Assembly (NCBI GenBank): GCA_028281605.1 | Contig: JANQJO010000055.1 | Location: 1-33,570, forward strand | Source: Pseudomonadales bacterium | GTDB taxonomy: Bacteria; Pseudomonadota; Gammaproteobacteria; Pseudomonadales; JANQJO01 | Direction of reading: 5' to 3' | Length of the DNA stretch: 33,570 bases | Part shown: in pieces, positions 1 to 9,100 of the stretch | Layout of the letters: every line of letters starts with the position of its first letter | How positions within the stretch are numbered: position 1 is the stretch's first letter | Made by a program: the position numbers and the translations under genes | Notes under the pieces: model-generated | Told to the model about the DNA's origin: nothing | Seen by the model: the letters and a program-made list of their open reading frames with translations, nothing else | Database searches by the model: none

Positions 1-33
1 AAATGGTTACATAGAATAACTATGCGCCCATTT
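1..33. repeat. Palindrome cut by the left window edge
   Basis: Positions 1-14 pair with 20-33 around a 5-base AATAA loop. The inner CATAG/CTATG pairing is exact and the outer AAATGG/CCATTT pairing nearly so. The GC-containing flank at 33-40 probably pairs with sequence left of the window, so only part of the element is visible. It looks like a dispersed intergenic palindrome rather than a gene. Confidence 0.5.
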
Positions 34-48
34 TCTCGCCTTGATAGC

Positions 49-76
49 AAAAAATAGTCCTGCGTATAAACAGGAA
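49..76 (-). terminator. Possible Rho-independent terminator of the minus-strand envelope genes
   Basis: Read on the minus strand, TCCTG and CAGGA form a 5-bp stem around an 8-base loop, followed after one base by TATTTTTT. It lies about 40 bases past the stop of the minus-strand gene ending at 116, as expected for the end of that transcript. The stem is short, so the call is moderate. Confidence 0.4.
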
Positions 77-96
77 TTTATTTCGTGCTCGTTCCT
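73..96 (-). repeat. Dispersed repeat B, copy 1
   Basis: On the minus strand this reads AGGAACGAGCACGAAATAA followed by ATTCC. The same 16-18 base core occurs at 6120-6137 and 25729-25747 on the plus strand. The AGGAA and TTCCT ends are complementary. A 19-base match in three places of a 33-kb window is not expected by chance. Confidence 0.75.
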
Positions 97-115
97 AAAG
101 TAATTTCAACACGCC

Positions 116-1486
116 TTACATTACCTTAATTCGAGGCTTAATTTCCTGCTCTTTTTGATGAAACACCTCAGCAAAGGCATGTGGATTAATTTCAGACTCA
201 GTAACACCTAGATGTAGGTGAAAAGCCATATAATAAGCTTGGGTAACGGGCAAGTTTTCTATCTTAAAGCCAAGATTGGGTAATTGCCCCAAAAAACGCT
301 CTGGGTTGATTTTTAATTTTGCGTCATCTTGATAAATAATTGATACATCCGTATCAAAATTTTCAGGTACGAACAAACTAGCAAACATACGAAACTTAGG
401 AGTTTTGCTAGAGCGTTTGAGTAACCACCAAGCATTTTCACGATCCACCCCCTGCTCAATCATCAATAATTCTGAAGCAGAAAGCTGACCATCAACAATT
501 CCAGCGTTTTCTGAACTGAATGCGGTTGTTACGGTACTGCCATACAATTCATGTGCATCCAGAGAAACTGCAATAGAAGGGTTTTTAAAAACCCAACTGA
601 CCCATCTAGGTGCGTGCGAGTAAGTCACCCCAACCATATGCTGTGAGAAGAACTGCAATTGCACCAACACCGACATAACAGGCATCTTAGCCACCAAAAT
701 ATCCGTTTCAATATCTACGACGGCTCTAACAGGTCCGTTTTTAACACCAACAATACGAGACTTAAGGTTTTCATTAGTAAATAAAATAGAGCTGGCTCCC
801 CCAAGTGTTTTCCCCGACAATCGCACTTTCATCGTATCTAATACAGTAGTGAGCTTCTCACCTTTATCATACACAAACAATAAATCTTGCCATACCAGAG
901 GGTTATCAAGATCGCTGGCTAACATATAATAATCAGTTTCTACAAAAAAAGTATCTTGATCATAATGAACATAGTCTTTATGTGATCTACGTGAATCGCT
1001 TAATACCAAATAAGCATAGCGTTTACCAAGACCAGTATGCACTAAGAACTCAGCCATTATAATCGGACTGTCTGTATCCTCCGAAGGAGCAAGCCACTGC
1101 TCCTGTGTCATATCACGCAGCATTAACAACAATTGATCGCCAGCATCAAACACATCAGGTGTACCTTTCATGCTTGTAGCAGACATATCACCCACAGCAG
1201 CCACAGGATGACCTTCAGTATCAACCTCATCTATCTGGAAAGGAATAGGTACCCACCGCCCTTGCTTAAGTACCATGATAGAATACTCATTCACCGCTTT
1301 CCCAGAGAAAGACTGCAAGTCATTCGCCGTAACAGTAACCACCGCAGAGCGCTCAAACTCTAGCCGAGCCTGCAATAAAGATTCAGATGCCTTGAATAAC
1401 TGGCTCTTAGCCTCTATTTGAGCTATCCAAAAAAACAACAAGAAGCCTGTGACCCACTTATTTTGCAAAACATCACTCCGTTTCAA
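116..1486 (-). CDS. Exported protein of unknown function
   Basis: 456 residues with an N-terminal hydrophobic segment (about residues 12-26, ending in a small-residue region IEAKSQ), consistent with a Sec signal peptide and a periplasmic or outer-membrane location. The first codon used here is TTG; a second TTG six codons later (position 1468) sits better behind a GGAG Shine-Dalgarno and may be the real start. I recognise no domain. The body is mixed alpha/beta with Trp/Tyr-rich segments, such as QGRWVPIPFQIDEVD near residue 75. It begins 17 bases after the OmpA-type lipoprotein gene on the same strand, so the two are very likely one transcript and the product probably acts in the envelope. 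Confidence 0.75.
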   Translation of the reverse strand: MKRSDVLQNKWVTGFLLFFWIAQIEAKSQLFKASESLLQARLEFERSAVVTVTANDLQSFSGKAVNEYSIMVLKQGRWVPIPFQIDEVDTEGHPVAAVGDMSATSMKGTPDVFDAGDQLLLMLRDMTQEQWLAPSEDTDSPIIMAEFLVHTGLGKRYAYLVLSDSRRSHKDYVHYDQDTFFVETDYYMLASDLDNPLVWQDLLFVYDKGEKLTTVLDTMKVRLSGKTLGGASSILFTNENLKSRIVGVKNGPVRAVVDIETDILVAKMPVMSVLVQLQFFSQHMVGVTYSHAPRWVSWVFKNPSIAVSLDAHELYGSTVTTAFSSENAGIVDGQLSASELLMIEQGVDRENAWWLLKRSSKTPKFRMFASLFVPENFDTDVSIIYQDDAKLKINPERFLGQLPNLGFKIENLPVTQAYYMAFHLHLGVTESEINPHAFAEVFHQKEQEIKPRIKVM

Positions 1487-1503
1487 GCTTAACTATCTTA
1501 AAT

Positions 1504-2130
1504 TTACCCCAACGGGACAATTTCCAACTCAACCCGCCTATTGTTAGCTCGCCCTTGAACGGTTGAGTTATCATCCAGTGCACGACTTTCTCCATAACCC
1601 ACTACATAAAACCTTTCGGCACTGATACCTTGAGAAATCAAGTAACTTGTAACACTTTGAGCACGTTTCTCAGACAAAGCTTGATTATAAGCATCAGAAC
1701 CAACAGAATCAGTATGGCCTGATGCTTTTACTTGAGTTTTATCAAATTCTTTTAACACTAAAGCTACTGAGTTTAAAACGTCATAAAACTGCGGCTGAAT
1801 ATCCGAGCTGTCGGTTTTAAAGGTTAAGTGCCCTGGCATATTAAGGCGGATATGATCACCCTCACGTGTAACACCGACATCCGTACTACGCAAACGCTCT
1901 CGTAGTTTCTGCTCCTGTCTGTCCATATAGAAACCAATACTACCACCCACAGCAGCTCCAATCGCCGCCCCTTTCTTACGGTCAGATTTACTGGAAGTCG
2001 CCGCACCAATAGCAGCACCCGCCAAAGCTCCCAGCGCTGACTTGCGTGCTTTTTGTTCACCAGTATAGGGATCTGTAGTACAAGCAACCAACAAAGAAAC
2101 GATAAATAAGCCAATAACAGTTTTTTTCAT
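1504..2130 (-). CDS. OmpA-family lipoprotein with glycine-zipper segment (YiaD-like)
   Basis: 208 residues from the ATG at 2130, chosen because GGGAGGAG lies 6-13 bases upstream and because it gives a clean lipoprotein signal MKKTVIGLFIVSLLVAC, lipobox LVAC, with the lipidated Cys at residue 17. An upstream in-frame start (2160) would spoil the signal. Residues about 32-70 are a Gly/Ala-rich glycine zipper (GALAGAAIGAA, GAAIGAAVGGSIGFYMD). The last 110 residues are an OmpA C-terminal domain with the peptidoglycan-binding signature (SGHTDSVGSDAYNQALSEKRA, NNRRVE). Known relatives are lipid-anchored and bind peptidoglycan. Expected location is the periplasmic face of the outer or inner membrane. 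It is the first gene of a probable two-gene unit with the exported protein ending at 116. Confidence 0.92.
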   Translation of the reverse strand: MKKTVIGLFIVSLLVACTTDPYTGEQKARKSALGALAGAAIGAATSSKSDRKKGAAIGAAVGGSIGFYMDRQEQKLRERLRSTDVGVTREGDHIRLNMPGHLTFKTDSSDIQPQFYDVLNSVALVLKEFDKTQVKASGHTDSVGSDAYNQALSEKRAQSVTSYLISQGISAERFYVVGYGESRALDDNSTVQGRANNRRVELEIVPLG

Positions 2131-2261
2131 CACAATACTCCTCCCTTCCTTTTTTTCCAATTCGATACATTTTCTATATTATAAGATGCTACAATAAGCG
2201 ACTTATAATATAGTAATAGAAACACTAAACAATATTAAACAAGATCAATTTTAAAAAAAAC

Positions 2262-2732
2262 ATGCACATCAAAACCCCTTGTATTGGTATCTGCTCAACT
2301 GTATACGGGGATTTGGTATGCATGGGATGTTATCGTTTTCATCACGAAATTATCAACTGGAATCACTACACTGAACAGCAAAAAGCCTCCATTTGGAGTC
2401 GCCTGATTGCAATCATCACACAAGTCATCTCAGAAACAGTCATAATCTGCGACACACAAAGGTTACATAAACTACTACAGGATCACAACATCAGATTTCA
2501 GGAGCACCTACCTCCAGAGCACTGGGTATACAGCACTTTCAATCAATACAGCAAAATCAATAGACCATTGGCAGAATTGGGCATTACCAAACACTATGAT
2601 TACATCGATTTAGAAGAGTCGATGTTCATTGACCTGATTCAAAAAGAAATTCTCACTCGTTCACAAGCACAGTATGATCACAAAATAAAAAAGGCATATC
2701 AACACATTGGCTTTGTCAAAAGTGAAGTATAG
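2262..2732 (+). CDS. DUF1289 family protein
   Basis: 156 residues. The N-terminus carries the DUF1289 Cys motif (TPCIGICSTVYGDLVCMGC followed by YRFHHEIINWN), with four cysteines suggesting a small metal site. The remaining ~100 residues are a helical, charged extension, as found in the longer gammaproteobacterial members. The molecular function of the family is unknown to me. Start is the first ATG; no good Shine-Dalgarno is visible. It is divergent from the OmpA-type gene and convergent with the flippase gene, the two stops being only 5 bases apart. Confidence 0.85.
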   Translation: MHIKTPCIGICSTVYGDLVCMGCYRFHHEIINWNHYTEQQKASIWSRLIAIITQVISETVIICDTQRLHKLLQDHNIRFQEHLPPEHWVYSTFNQYSKINRPLAELGITKHYDYIDLEESMFIDLIQKEILTRSQAQYDHKIKKAYQHIGFVKSEV

Positions 2733-2737
2733 ACAAG

Positions 2738-4051
2738 CTATAAACCATCTTTCTGCCTAAGCAGTTGTTCCGAACGGTAAGGCAATATCCATAAGGGTAA
2801 CAAAACAAATGATAATAAAATACCTAAAGGCGAACCAACAAATCCCATCAATTGACAAAATATAAACTGTAAACCCAAAGCCAATACTGCCTGAACAAGA
2901 GTAATTTTAGTAATTTTTTCATAGGCATCAATACTCATTAAAAAAGTAGCGTAGCAATCGGTAATAATACGTAGCAAAAAAATAGAGCCTAAGAGTAAAA
3001 TAATACTGATGTCAAGACTTTGTTGTTTACCACTGGCTAGCGCAGCATAAATCAAATCATGAAACAACCAAAGTACAAAAGTGCTGATGCTAAAAATAAT
3101 AAAACCTAATAACAAAATATTATAAAGAATTCTCTTAACTTGAAACGTTTCTCCTAATTGCATATGTCCAGTTATTATGGGCCAATATACAGTCAATACA
3201 GCCGTGTAAAAGAAATGAATGCCTGTGAAGATCTTAAGATAAATAAAATAGTCCACAATATCATTTGCATCCGCATAAGCACTTAAAAAGAAAAAATCAC
3301 TGCCTAACACTGCAAGACCAGCCATATAATTAATCCAATATCCTTTACATTTTTTAGCGATTTGTTGCAAGCTTTTATAAGAAAATTGACCTTTACGTTT
3401 AAATGCCTTGGCAAGGCTAGTACAGTAAAGCAGCGCCAACAAAATACTTTGTGGTACTAAAATCAATAAAGCAACCATCAATTGAGCGGGCCTGTGGTTT
3501 TTATCCAAAATGAATTCAATCAATAAATAGCTAATGATCCAAGCCAACGCAGAAACAGCATTGTAAAGGTATGATTTTCTTTCTGCTAAATAAACTTTAC
3601 ACACAGACAATAATAGAACATTGATAAAGCCTAAAGTACATGCATATAAAGTCAAAGTTGGACCTTGATCAGCTACGATTGTACCTTTGAAATAGTAATA
3701 CACAACGACATCTACTAGCACAGACAGTAAGATGTAGAACAACATGATCAATGTTAAAACGACAGGTAATGACGTTACAATATCATTATCATAAGCTTGC
3801 TTGCGAGCAAACTTAGCCGCTACGTTGTTTTGTAAGCCAACTCCTAAGCCAAACTCAAAAATAGCAAGCCAAGGCAGTAGCCCCAATAGCAAAGCAATAA
3901 AAGCATAGCTCTCAACCCCCATTAAATCGATTAAAGTGGGTACCAATAAAAAATTAATACCCAGTATAATGATTCTTCCTGTCCAAGAAACAATAACACC
4001 AAAGGTATTTTCTGTCATTCTAATCATTGGATATAGAAAAAACGATAACAT
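2738..4051 (-). CDS. Wzx-like polysaccharide flippase (MATE/MVF superfamily)
   Basis: 437 residues, almost entirely hydrophobic, with about 12 predicted membrane helices and an N-terminal pattern typical of polysaccharide exporters (GRIIILGINFLLVPTLIDLMG). Such proteins flip undecaprenyl-diphosphate-linked O-units across the inner membrane. ATG at 4051 opens the frame; residues 9 and 12 are alternative Met starts and none has a convincing Shine-Dalgarno. A glycosyltransferase gene lies upstream on the same strand and the dideoxyhexose operon 4 kb further on, which supports an O-antigen role. Wzx proteins diverge strongly, so the assignment rests on topology and context. Confidence 0.8.
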   Translation of the reverse strand: MLSFFLYPMIRMTENTFGVIVSWTGRIIILGINFLLVPTLIDLMGVESYAFIALLLGLLPWLAIFEFGLGVGLQNNVAAKFARKQAYDNDIVTSLPVVLTLIMLFYILLSVLVDVVVYYYFKGTIVADQGPTLTLYACTLGFINVLLLSVCKVYLAERKSYLYNAVSALAWIISYLLIEFILDKNHRPAQLMVALLILVPQSILLALLYCTSLAKAFKRKGQFSYKSLQQIAKKCKGYWINYMAGLAVLGSDFFFLSAYADANDIVDYFIYLKIFTGIHFFYTAVLTVYWPIITGHMQLGETFQVKRILYNILLLGFIIFSISTFVLWLFHDLIYAALASGKQQSLDISIILLLGSIFLLRIITDCYATFLMSIDAYEKITKITLVQAVLALGLQFIFCQLMGFVGSPLGILLSFVLLPLWILPYRSEQLLRQKDGL

Positions 4052-4135
4052 TACTGAAGTGGTGCTGCATACAAACCAACATCATTAATAGTAACAAATT
4101 GGCACTTTAATCCTATGCCAAGTGAGGATAAGCAA

Positions 4136-4870
4136 CTATGTCTCAAACTTAACATGTTTCAATAACTGCGCAAGGGTATAAGGCTCAGCTTGCTTATTGC
4201 GAAGAAAAGTAAGTAAATCTAAAGCATTAAGTTGACTGGAATTGACAACATGTCCTTGATCATCATATTCTAACCCTTCGAATTCAAATTTATCGTTCAT
4301 TGATGTCAGCACACAACTCACAGAACTATGCTCATCATCCACGGCTTCGCCAATATTCTTTTTACAAGATATATCATACTGATACTTTTCACGAGTAATT
4401 ATTTTTTCATTCAACATATTCACATACAGTAACCCAAAAAGCCTTTTAACAATTATAGCCAAACGAAATTTATTAGGCCGATAATGACCTGACTTATTGC
4501 AAAAAGAAATTTTACCATTATCAACGGTCTTATATTCTGCTGCCGATTTACAAGGTAAAAGACAGGCTATTGAAGCGTGCGCTGTGCCTAACCAAGCACA
4601 TCCGCTGATATAAATGATTGAACCATTGTAAGATTCACGTAATGTCTTTAAAGTCATTTTAGAAACCCTCTCAAAATGATTGCTCCAAGCTTCTGCGCTT
4701 TCTATCATCTTACTCCGAACACAACTTTGGATCATCTCATCCTCACAAGCACGCAATAAACAATCAAGCTTATCCGGCTCATCACCTCTAAACAAATCAC
4801 CTTTAGTAAGATAACGCGATTTATAGTAATCTAAAGTTTTTTTATTATCAGGAAAGTCTAATATATACAT
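4136..4870 (-). CDS. Unrecognised 244-residue protein
   Basis: Starts at ATG 4870 with AGAGGTG about 10 bases upstream. It has no signal peptide or membrane helix, is Lys/Asp/Glu-rich, and contains several Cys residues. The only moderately hydrophobic stretch is around residues 90-107 (IIYISGCAWLGTAHASIACL). I recognise no family. It sits between the flippase and glycosyltransferase genes on the same strand but does not look like a sugar enzyme. Given other host-directed candidates nearby, a secreted effector is possible, but nothing in the sequence shows this. Confidence 0.65.
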   Translation of the reverse strand: MYILDFPDNKKTLDYYKSRYLTKGDLFRGDEPDKLDCLLRACEDEMIQSCVRSKMIESAEAWSNHFERVSKMTLKTLRESYNGSIIYISGCAWLGTAHASIACLLPCKSAAEYKTVDNGKISFCNKSGHYRPNKFRLAIIVKRLFGLLYVNMLNEKIITREKYQYDISCKKNIGEAVDDEHSSVSCVLTSMNDKFEFEGLEYDDQGHVVNSSQLNALDLLTFLRNKQAEPYTLAQLLKHVKFET

Positions 4871-4926
4871 GACATAGCACCTCTTAAAATTAATTTAAAT
4901 TGGCGCTAGATTATAATATATTTCAA

Positions 4927-4997
4927 GAAAACATCCACGAGCGATACAATTTTCGTCACCCCAAGTGATGAAAATTGTATTTCACGGTGAATAATTA
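4927..4997 (+). repeat. Dispersed repeat A, copy 1, with long hairpin
   Basis: A 16-bp stem (ATACAATTTTCGTCAC paired with GTGATGAAAATTGTAT) closes on a CCCAA loop. It is flanked by AAACATCCACGAGCG on the left and CACGGTGAATAATT on the right. One stem position is G-T on the plus strand, which pairs in plus-strand RNA but would be C-A on the other strand. Copies occur at 27640-27711 (complete) and 21190-21230 (hairpin half missing). It fills the gap between the glycosyltransferase stop and the next minus-strand gene and has no T-tract, so it is not an ordinary terminator. Confidence 0.8.
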
Positions 4998-5005
4998 AAG
5001 TTTAC

Positions 5006-5968
5006 TCAACATGAACATTTTCCTCTTATACGTGTATTAATTTCAACATACAAACGGTTCAACAAGTAGCGCCAATCTATCGATCTAGTGCATTGACACC
5101 CTGAGGGATAAAGCTGCTTGAATTTTATTTTTGGCTTGATCAAAAAACAGTGCAAAATATAAAAAATCAACAAGATAGCATTGTACCTAGCAATCAACTC
5201 GTCGTCAGTAACTGACATAGAGGATAAAAAAGCACAACGAGTAACATGATACATTAACTTGAGACGAACCTTTGATGTTGACATAGAAATTGAATCAACA
5301 TGCTCACGGAAATAAACCAAAGGTTCTTTAATATAATAAAAACGAGAGTACTTTTCTGCACACTTTAGAAATAGCATTAAATCAGGCCCAATACCATGTC
5401 CATTAAAATCTGTTTGGATAGCATTTGGAATATCTGTAGTAATAAAAGCTTGCAGATCAGCTGTTCGAAACAAAGCACAACCAGGTGAAACCGGTACCCA
5501 ATGCTCTGTAAGTAAAGCTTGACGAATAAACAGCTCTGTCAGGTGAAAGCCCTCTACAAAATCAGCTCTGTCAGTACGCAGTGGGTTTGAGATAGGATCT
5601 ATATAACGAACACTCGAGAAAACAAAACCAATCTCATTGGTCAATACCGATACGCAACGTTCAATAAAATTAGGAGCCATGAGATCATCTGACCATAAAA
5701 TTTTACCATAGATGCCTTTAGCCAGCTTTGCACCGATCTGCCAATTGGCAATGGGGCCAAGATTACAGTGATTTTGATGAATATTGAGCTTAGGCTCGTG
5801 CTGAGCAATCCTTGTAATAATTTCCCAACTGCGATCCGTACTGCAATTATCGACTACAACAACCTCTATATTTGGATAAGATTGATCCAAAGCACAACGA
5901 ATCGTTTGCTCAATATAACGCTCACGGTTATACACTGGAATAATGATACTGACTAAGGGTTGCATCAT
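5006..5968 (-). CDS. Family 2 glycosyltransferase
   Basis: 320 residues. The N-terminus is the GT-A/GT2 signature: LVSIIIPVYNRERYIEQTI, then VVVVDNCSTDRSWEII near residue 36, and the metal-binding acidic pair in LWSDDL at residues 94-95. Residues after about 230 are less conserved. It should transfer a sugar from a nucleotide donor onto a lipid-linked O-unit or lipid A core on the cytoplasmic face. Two Met codons open the gene; either could be used. Same strand as the flippase, separated by the unrecognised 244-residue gene. Acceptor and donor cannot be read from the sequence; a dideoxyhexose transferase is an attractive guess given the neighbouring pathway. Confidence 0.88.
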   Translation of the reverse strand: MMQPLVSIIIPVYNRERYIEQTIRCALDQSYPNIEVVVVDNCSTDRSWEIITRIAQHEPKLNIHQNHCNLGPIANWQIGAKLAKGIYGKILWSDDLMAPNFIERCVSVLTNEIGFVFSSVRYIDPISNPLRTDRADFVEGFHLTELFIRQALLTEHWVPVSPGCALFRTADLQAFITTDIPNAIQTDFNGHGIGPDLMLFLKCAEKYSRFYYIKEPLVYFREHVDSISMSTSKVRLKLMYHVTRCAFLSSMSVTDDELIARYNAILLIFYILHCFLIKPKIKFKQLYPSGCQCTRSIDWRYLLNRLYVEINTRIRGKCSC

Positions 5969-6068
5969 TTTATTAATCCATTATAAAATCAGAAAAAACT
6001 TATATGCTTACTTACTATTACACAGTATATCTCAACATCCCTATTAAAGGAACATACACAAAACAACC

Positions 6069-6138
6069 CTAACATTTGTCGTTCTTGAACTCGCTTTGTT
6101 CAAACATGCACCCGTTCTAAGGAACGAGCACGAAATAT
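6069..6138 (+). repeat. Dispersed repeat C copy 1 joined to repeat B copy 2
   Basis: Positions 6069-6117 share the loop core of the palindromic elements at 15575-15675 and 27702-27776 (GAACTCGCTTTG, AAACATGCACCCGTTC). At CGTTCTAAGGAACG it runs directly into repeat B (GGAACGAGCACGAAAT, 6121-6136). No long outer arms are present here. It lies in the gap between the divergent glycosyltransferase and large kinase-like genes, about 36 bases before the latter's start. Confidence 0.65.
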
Positions 6139-6174
6139 TAAAGTTACTGCTCTCCTAAAGTTAAAGGTCTAAAA

Positions 6175-9100
6175 ATGCATCTACAACTGACACCACCATC
6201 TTCCGAAAAATCCAATCATGCAACAGTCACCATAGCAACTGATACACAAAACCCAGATCCTACTGAAAAACTTGCTCATATTGAAAAAACCGATGCGCCT
6301 GATCGAAAACTGCCAGATCTACAATATTTTCCCCTTGCAGAAGCCACTACAGACATCAATATTGGCGATAGTTCAACGGGCCAACTTCATTGCTACGCCA
6401 CCAGCTTTCATATATCCCCCTGGCAAGATGAAAGTCCCGTAACTCTGAGTTTCGTGTGCAAAAACAATAATGAAAACGACAATCCTCAAGTCCCTATGTA
6501 TGTTCTGGAAAAACTAACGAAAACACTGATAGACGCCTTAAAATTGATAAAGCCAGGTGCCTCAATACTCTCTAATCCAACTAATCCAACTAATCCAAGA
6601 CTCACCTTAGAAAATAATCATGAGGCTCTTAAAAACGCAATAATGGAAACAAATAAAGCAATCGCAACCCTCCCCACCTTCTTCTCACCCAAAGATGGCG
6701 TTAGCATCGGTCTAATACTCTTAAACAAAGACCAAATGTACATTTTTAAAAGCGGTGAGGACGTCAATATTATCTTTTACCCCCCTTTGATGCCAGATCA
6801 TAAAGGCTTTTTTGCATCTGACTCGCAACAAACCCAAGACCCAGAAAATACTTTCGGTCATTCTAATTTCTCAAACGTTAAGATACACAGCCTCGACTTC
6901 AGTCAAATAAAAAGCAAAATACCTGTTTATTGCACATTATACACATCAAATACTGAGCATGCTCAAAGTAAAATCATGAGCGAGTTTACACAGTCCATTG
7001 AAGCATCAAGACAAACATGCGAATCTGATAAACAATCTGTTACAGCCGCCTCAAAAAAACTAACTGAACTGCTGTGTAGCACTCCTACTGATGCAAGCAA
7101 AACAGCAACTCATGCAGCTGTGGTTACCATAGCGATTAATCCACTTGAAACAAGCTCATCAGAAACATCCATCACTGATGATCTAATATTTTATCTAGAA
7201 AACGATCACCATAAAATGACACACTGGTTGCTTCAACCAATCAATACAACCATAAATAATATTGATACCAACCCCTTCCAATATATACAACACCTGTTAA
7301 ATCATATCAATTGTACTATTTTCACCCACTTCGAGTTTTACTCCAATAAAAAACCCTACAGCAAACAAAACAACGACAGCAAACAAAAAGTTGATCAAGT
7401 TTTAGAAGAACACAAATTTTTATGGGAAATCGTACCAAGCGCTTTACAAAACAGCACACTCAATCCCTTCAGAAAAATACTCATTAGTGCATATAACTAT
7501 TACAGTCAGGCACGCTTTCACAAAACATTGGAACTCTTGAAATATTACCCTGACTCCTGCCTTACATATTTATTATGTACCCCTAATCCTCTTCATACAC
7601 ACCTTAATCTTCTTCAGGCACACAACTTAGAAAAAAAACTACAGAAAATTAATAGTATTATAAAAATCAAAGAAAAACATAACAACAATCAAATTGAAAC
7701 AGAAAGTTTAATAATCGACCTAATAACTCAACTCTTCAACACCACTGAAAACATAGCACTGGAAATATATACTGAAAAAATGCAAAAGCTAGTAGAAATC
7801 AATAAAAAATTCGAATTTCACTTAAAACTGGGATTACAAAGTCTGTTAAATGATGGCCATGCAGATCAAAGCACAGTTAACATCTATCAACGGTATCTAG
7901 AAAAAACACTCCGCAGTCCGTTCCTAACCAAGAAAAAATCAATTCAAGATCATGCTAACAAGCAAACCAAACTGTTACGCACGTACGCGGAATTATACAT
8001 ACACGCTTTTAAAAAAGCCATTGAAACATTTTCTCTAGCAGAAAGATCACACGATATCATAGAAAATCAAACACTAAGACTAAAAAACATCGGAGAAAGG
8101 TTGCCTCTTTTAATGGAAATATCCTTTACGCTAAGCAATGCTTATATTGCTCTTCACACTATCATAGAACCAGACATTGAATATAAATATTACCCATCCA
8201 CAGCGTTCACTAAAGTAAACCAGCATATAACTAGCAGCATAACAGAATATGTAATCATAGAATCGGACAAAGAAAAAACAGTTTGGAAAAAAAATCTTAC
8301 AGATGATCAATACAGTATACATAGCATTGACTGTGATATCCAATCCACTATACAAAACTTAGAATGGCAATATAATAGAATTATTACAGATACAAAAATA
8401 GCACTCAAAAAAACTGAATCTGACATCCAACCTCTCATCCAAAATCTACAAACATTGACCACTAACATCTACCAGCAGTCAGCCAAAAAAAGACTGGGTG
8501 ATCAATATAAAATATTACAATTATCAACATCATCTGAAACACACTCTCCATGCCTAAGAATACTGGGGGGAAATTCCAATTCGATCATTACCGAAGCAGC
8601 TAATCACACTGCAATAAGCTATATCTCAAAGTTATTAAAAACAGGGATGGAAAAAATAAACTTTTTAATTAAAACTGCAAAAGCATTGAATAAAATTCAC
8701 GAAGCACAATTCATATATCCGCTTCTGATCTCAGATTATATTTGGGTGTTGAACCCCACGCAACAAACAAAAGAGTATCACATAAAATTTTCGGGCATAA
8801 ATTTTTTATTCAACCCTGCAGGGAACACACTGAATGTAAAAACCAACAACAGAGAAAGATACATATGCAAAAACTACTATCAAGAAATAACATCTCCACC
8901 AGAACTTTTTGGTAATTTAAACACCCACCCTATTGCAGGAAACGTATACTCCTTAGGAATCTGTTTTTACCAATTTCTAGATGTAATCAACCCATACCAG
9001 GGAGACTTATTCTGCACCGATGATAGTGATGCTACACTCATACATGACAAACAAACACATAATATTAATCGCTACCACGACATATATATTAAATACAATT

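Noticed and set aside
4936..4981. Rho-independent terminator for the glycosyltransferase gene
   Set aside because: Strong stem but no T-tract after it on either strand, and the same unit occurs elsewhere in other orientations relative to genes.
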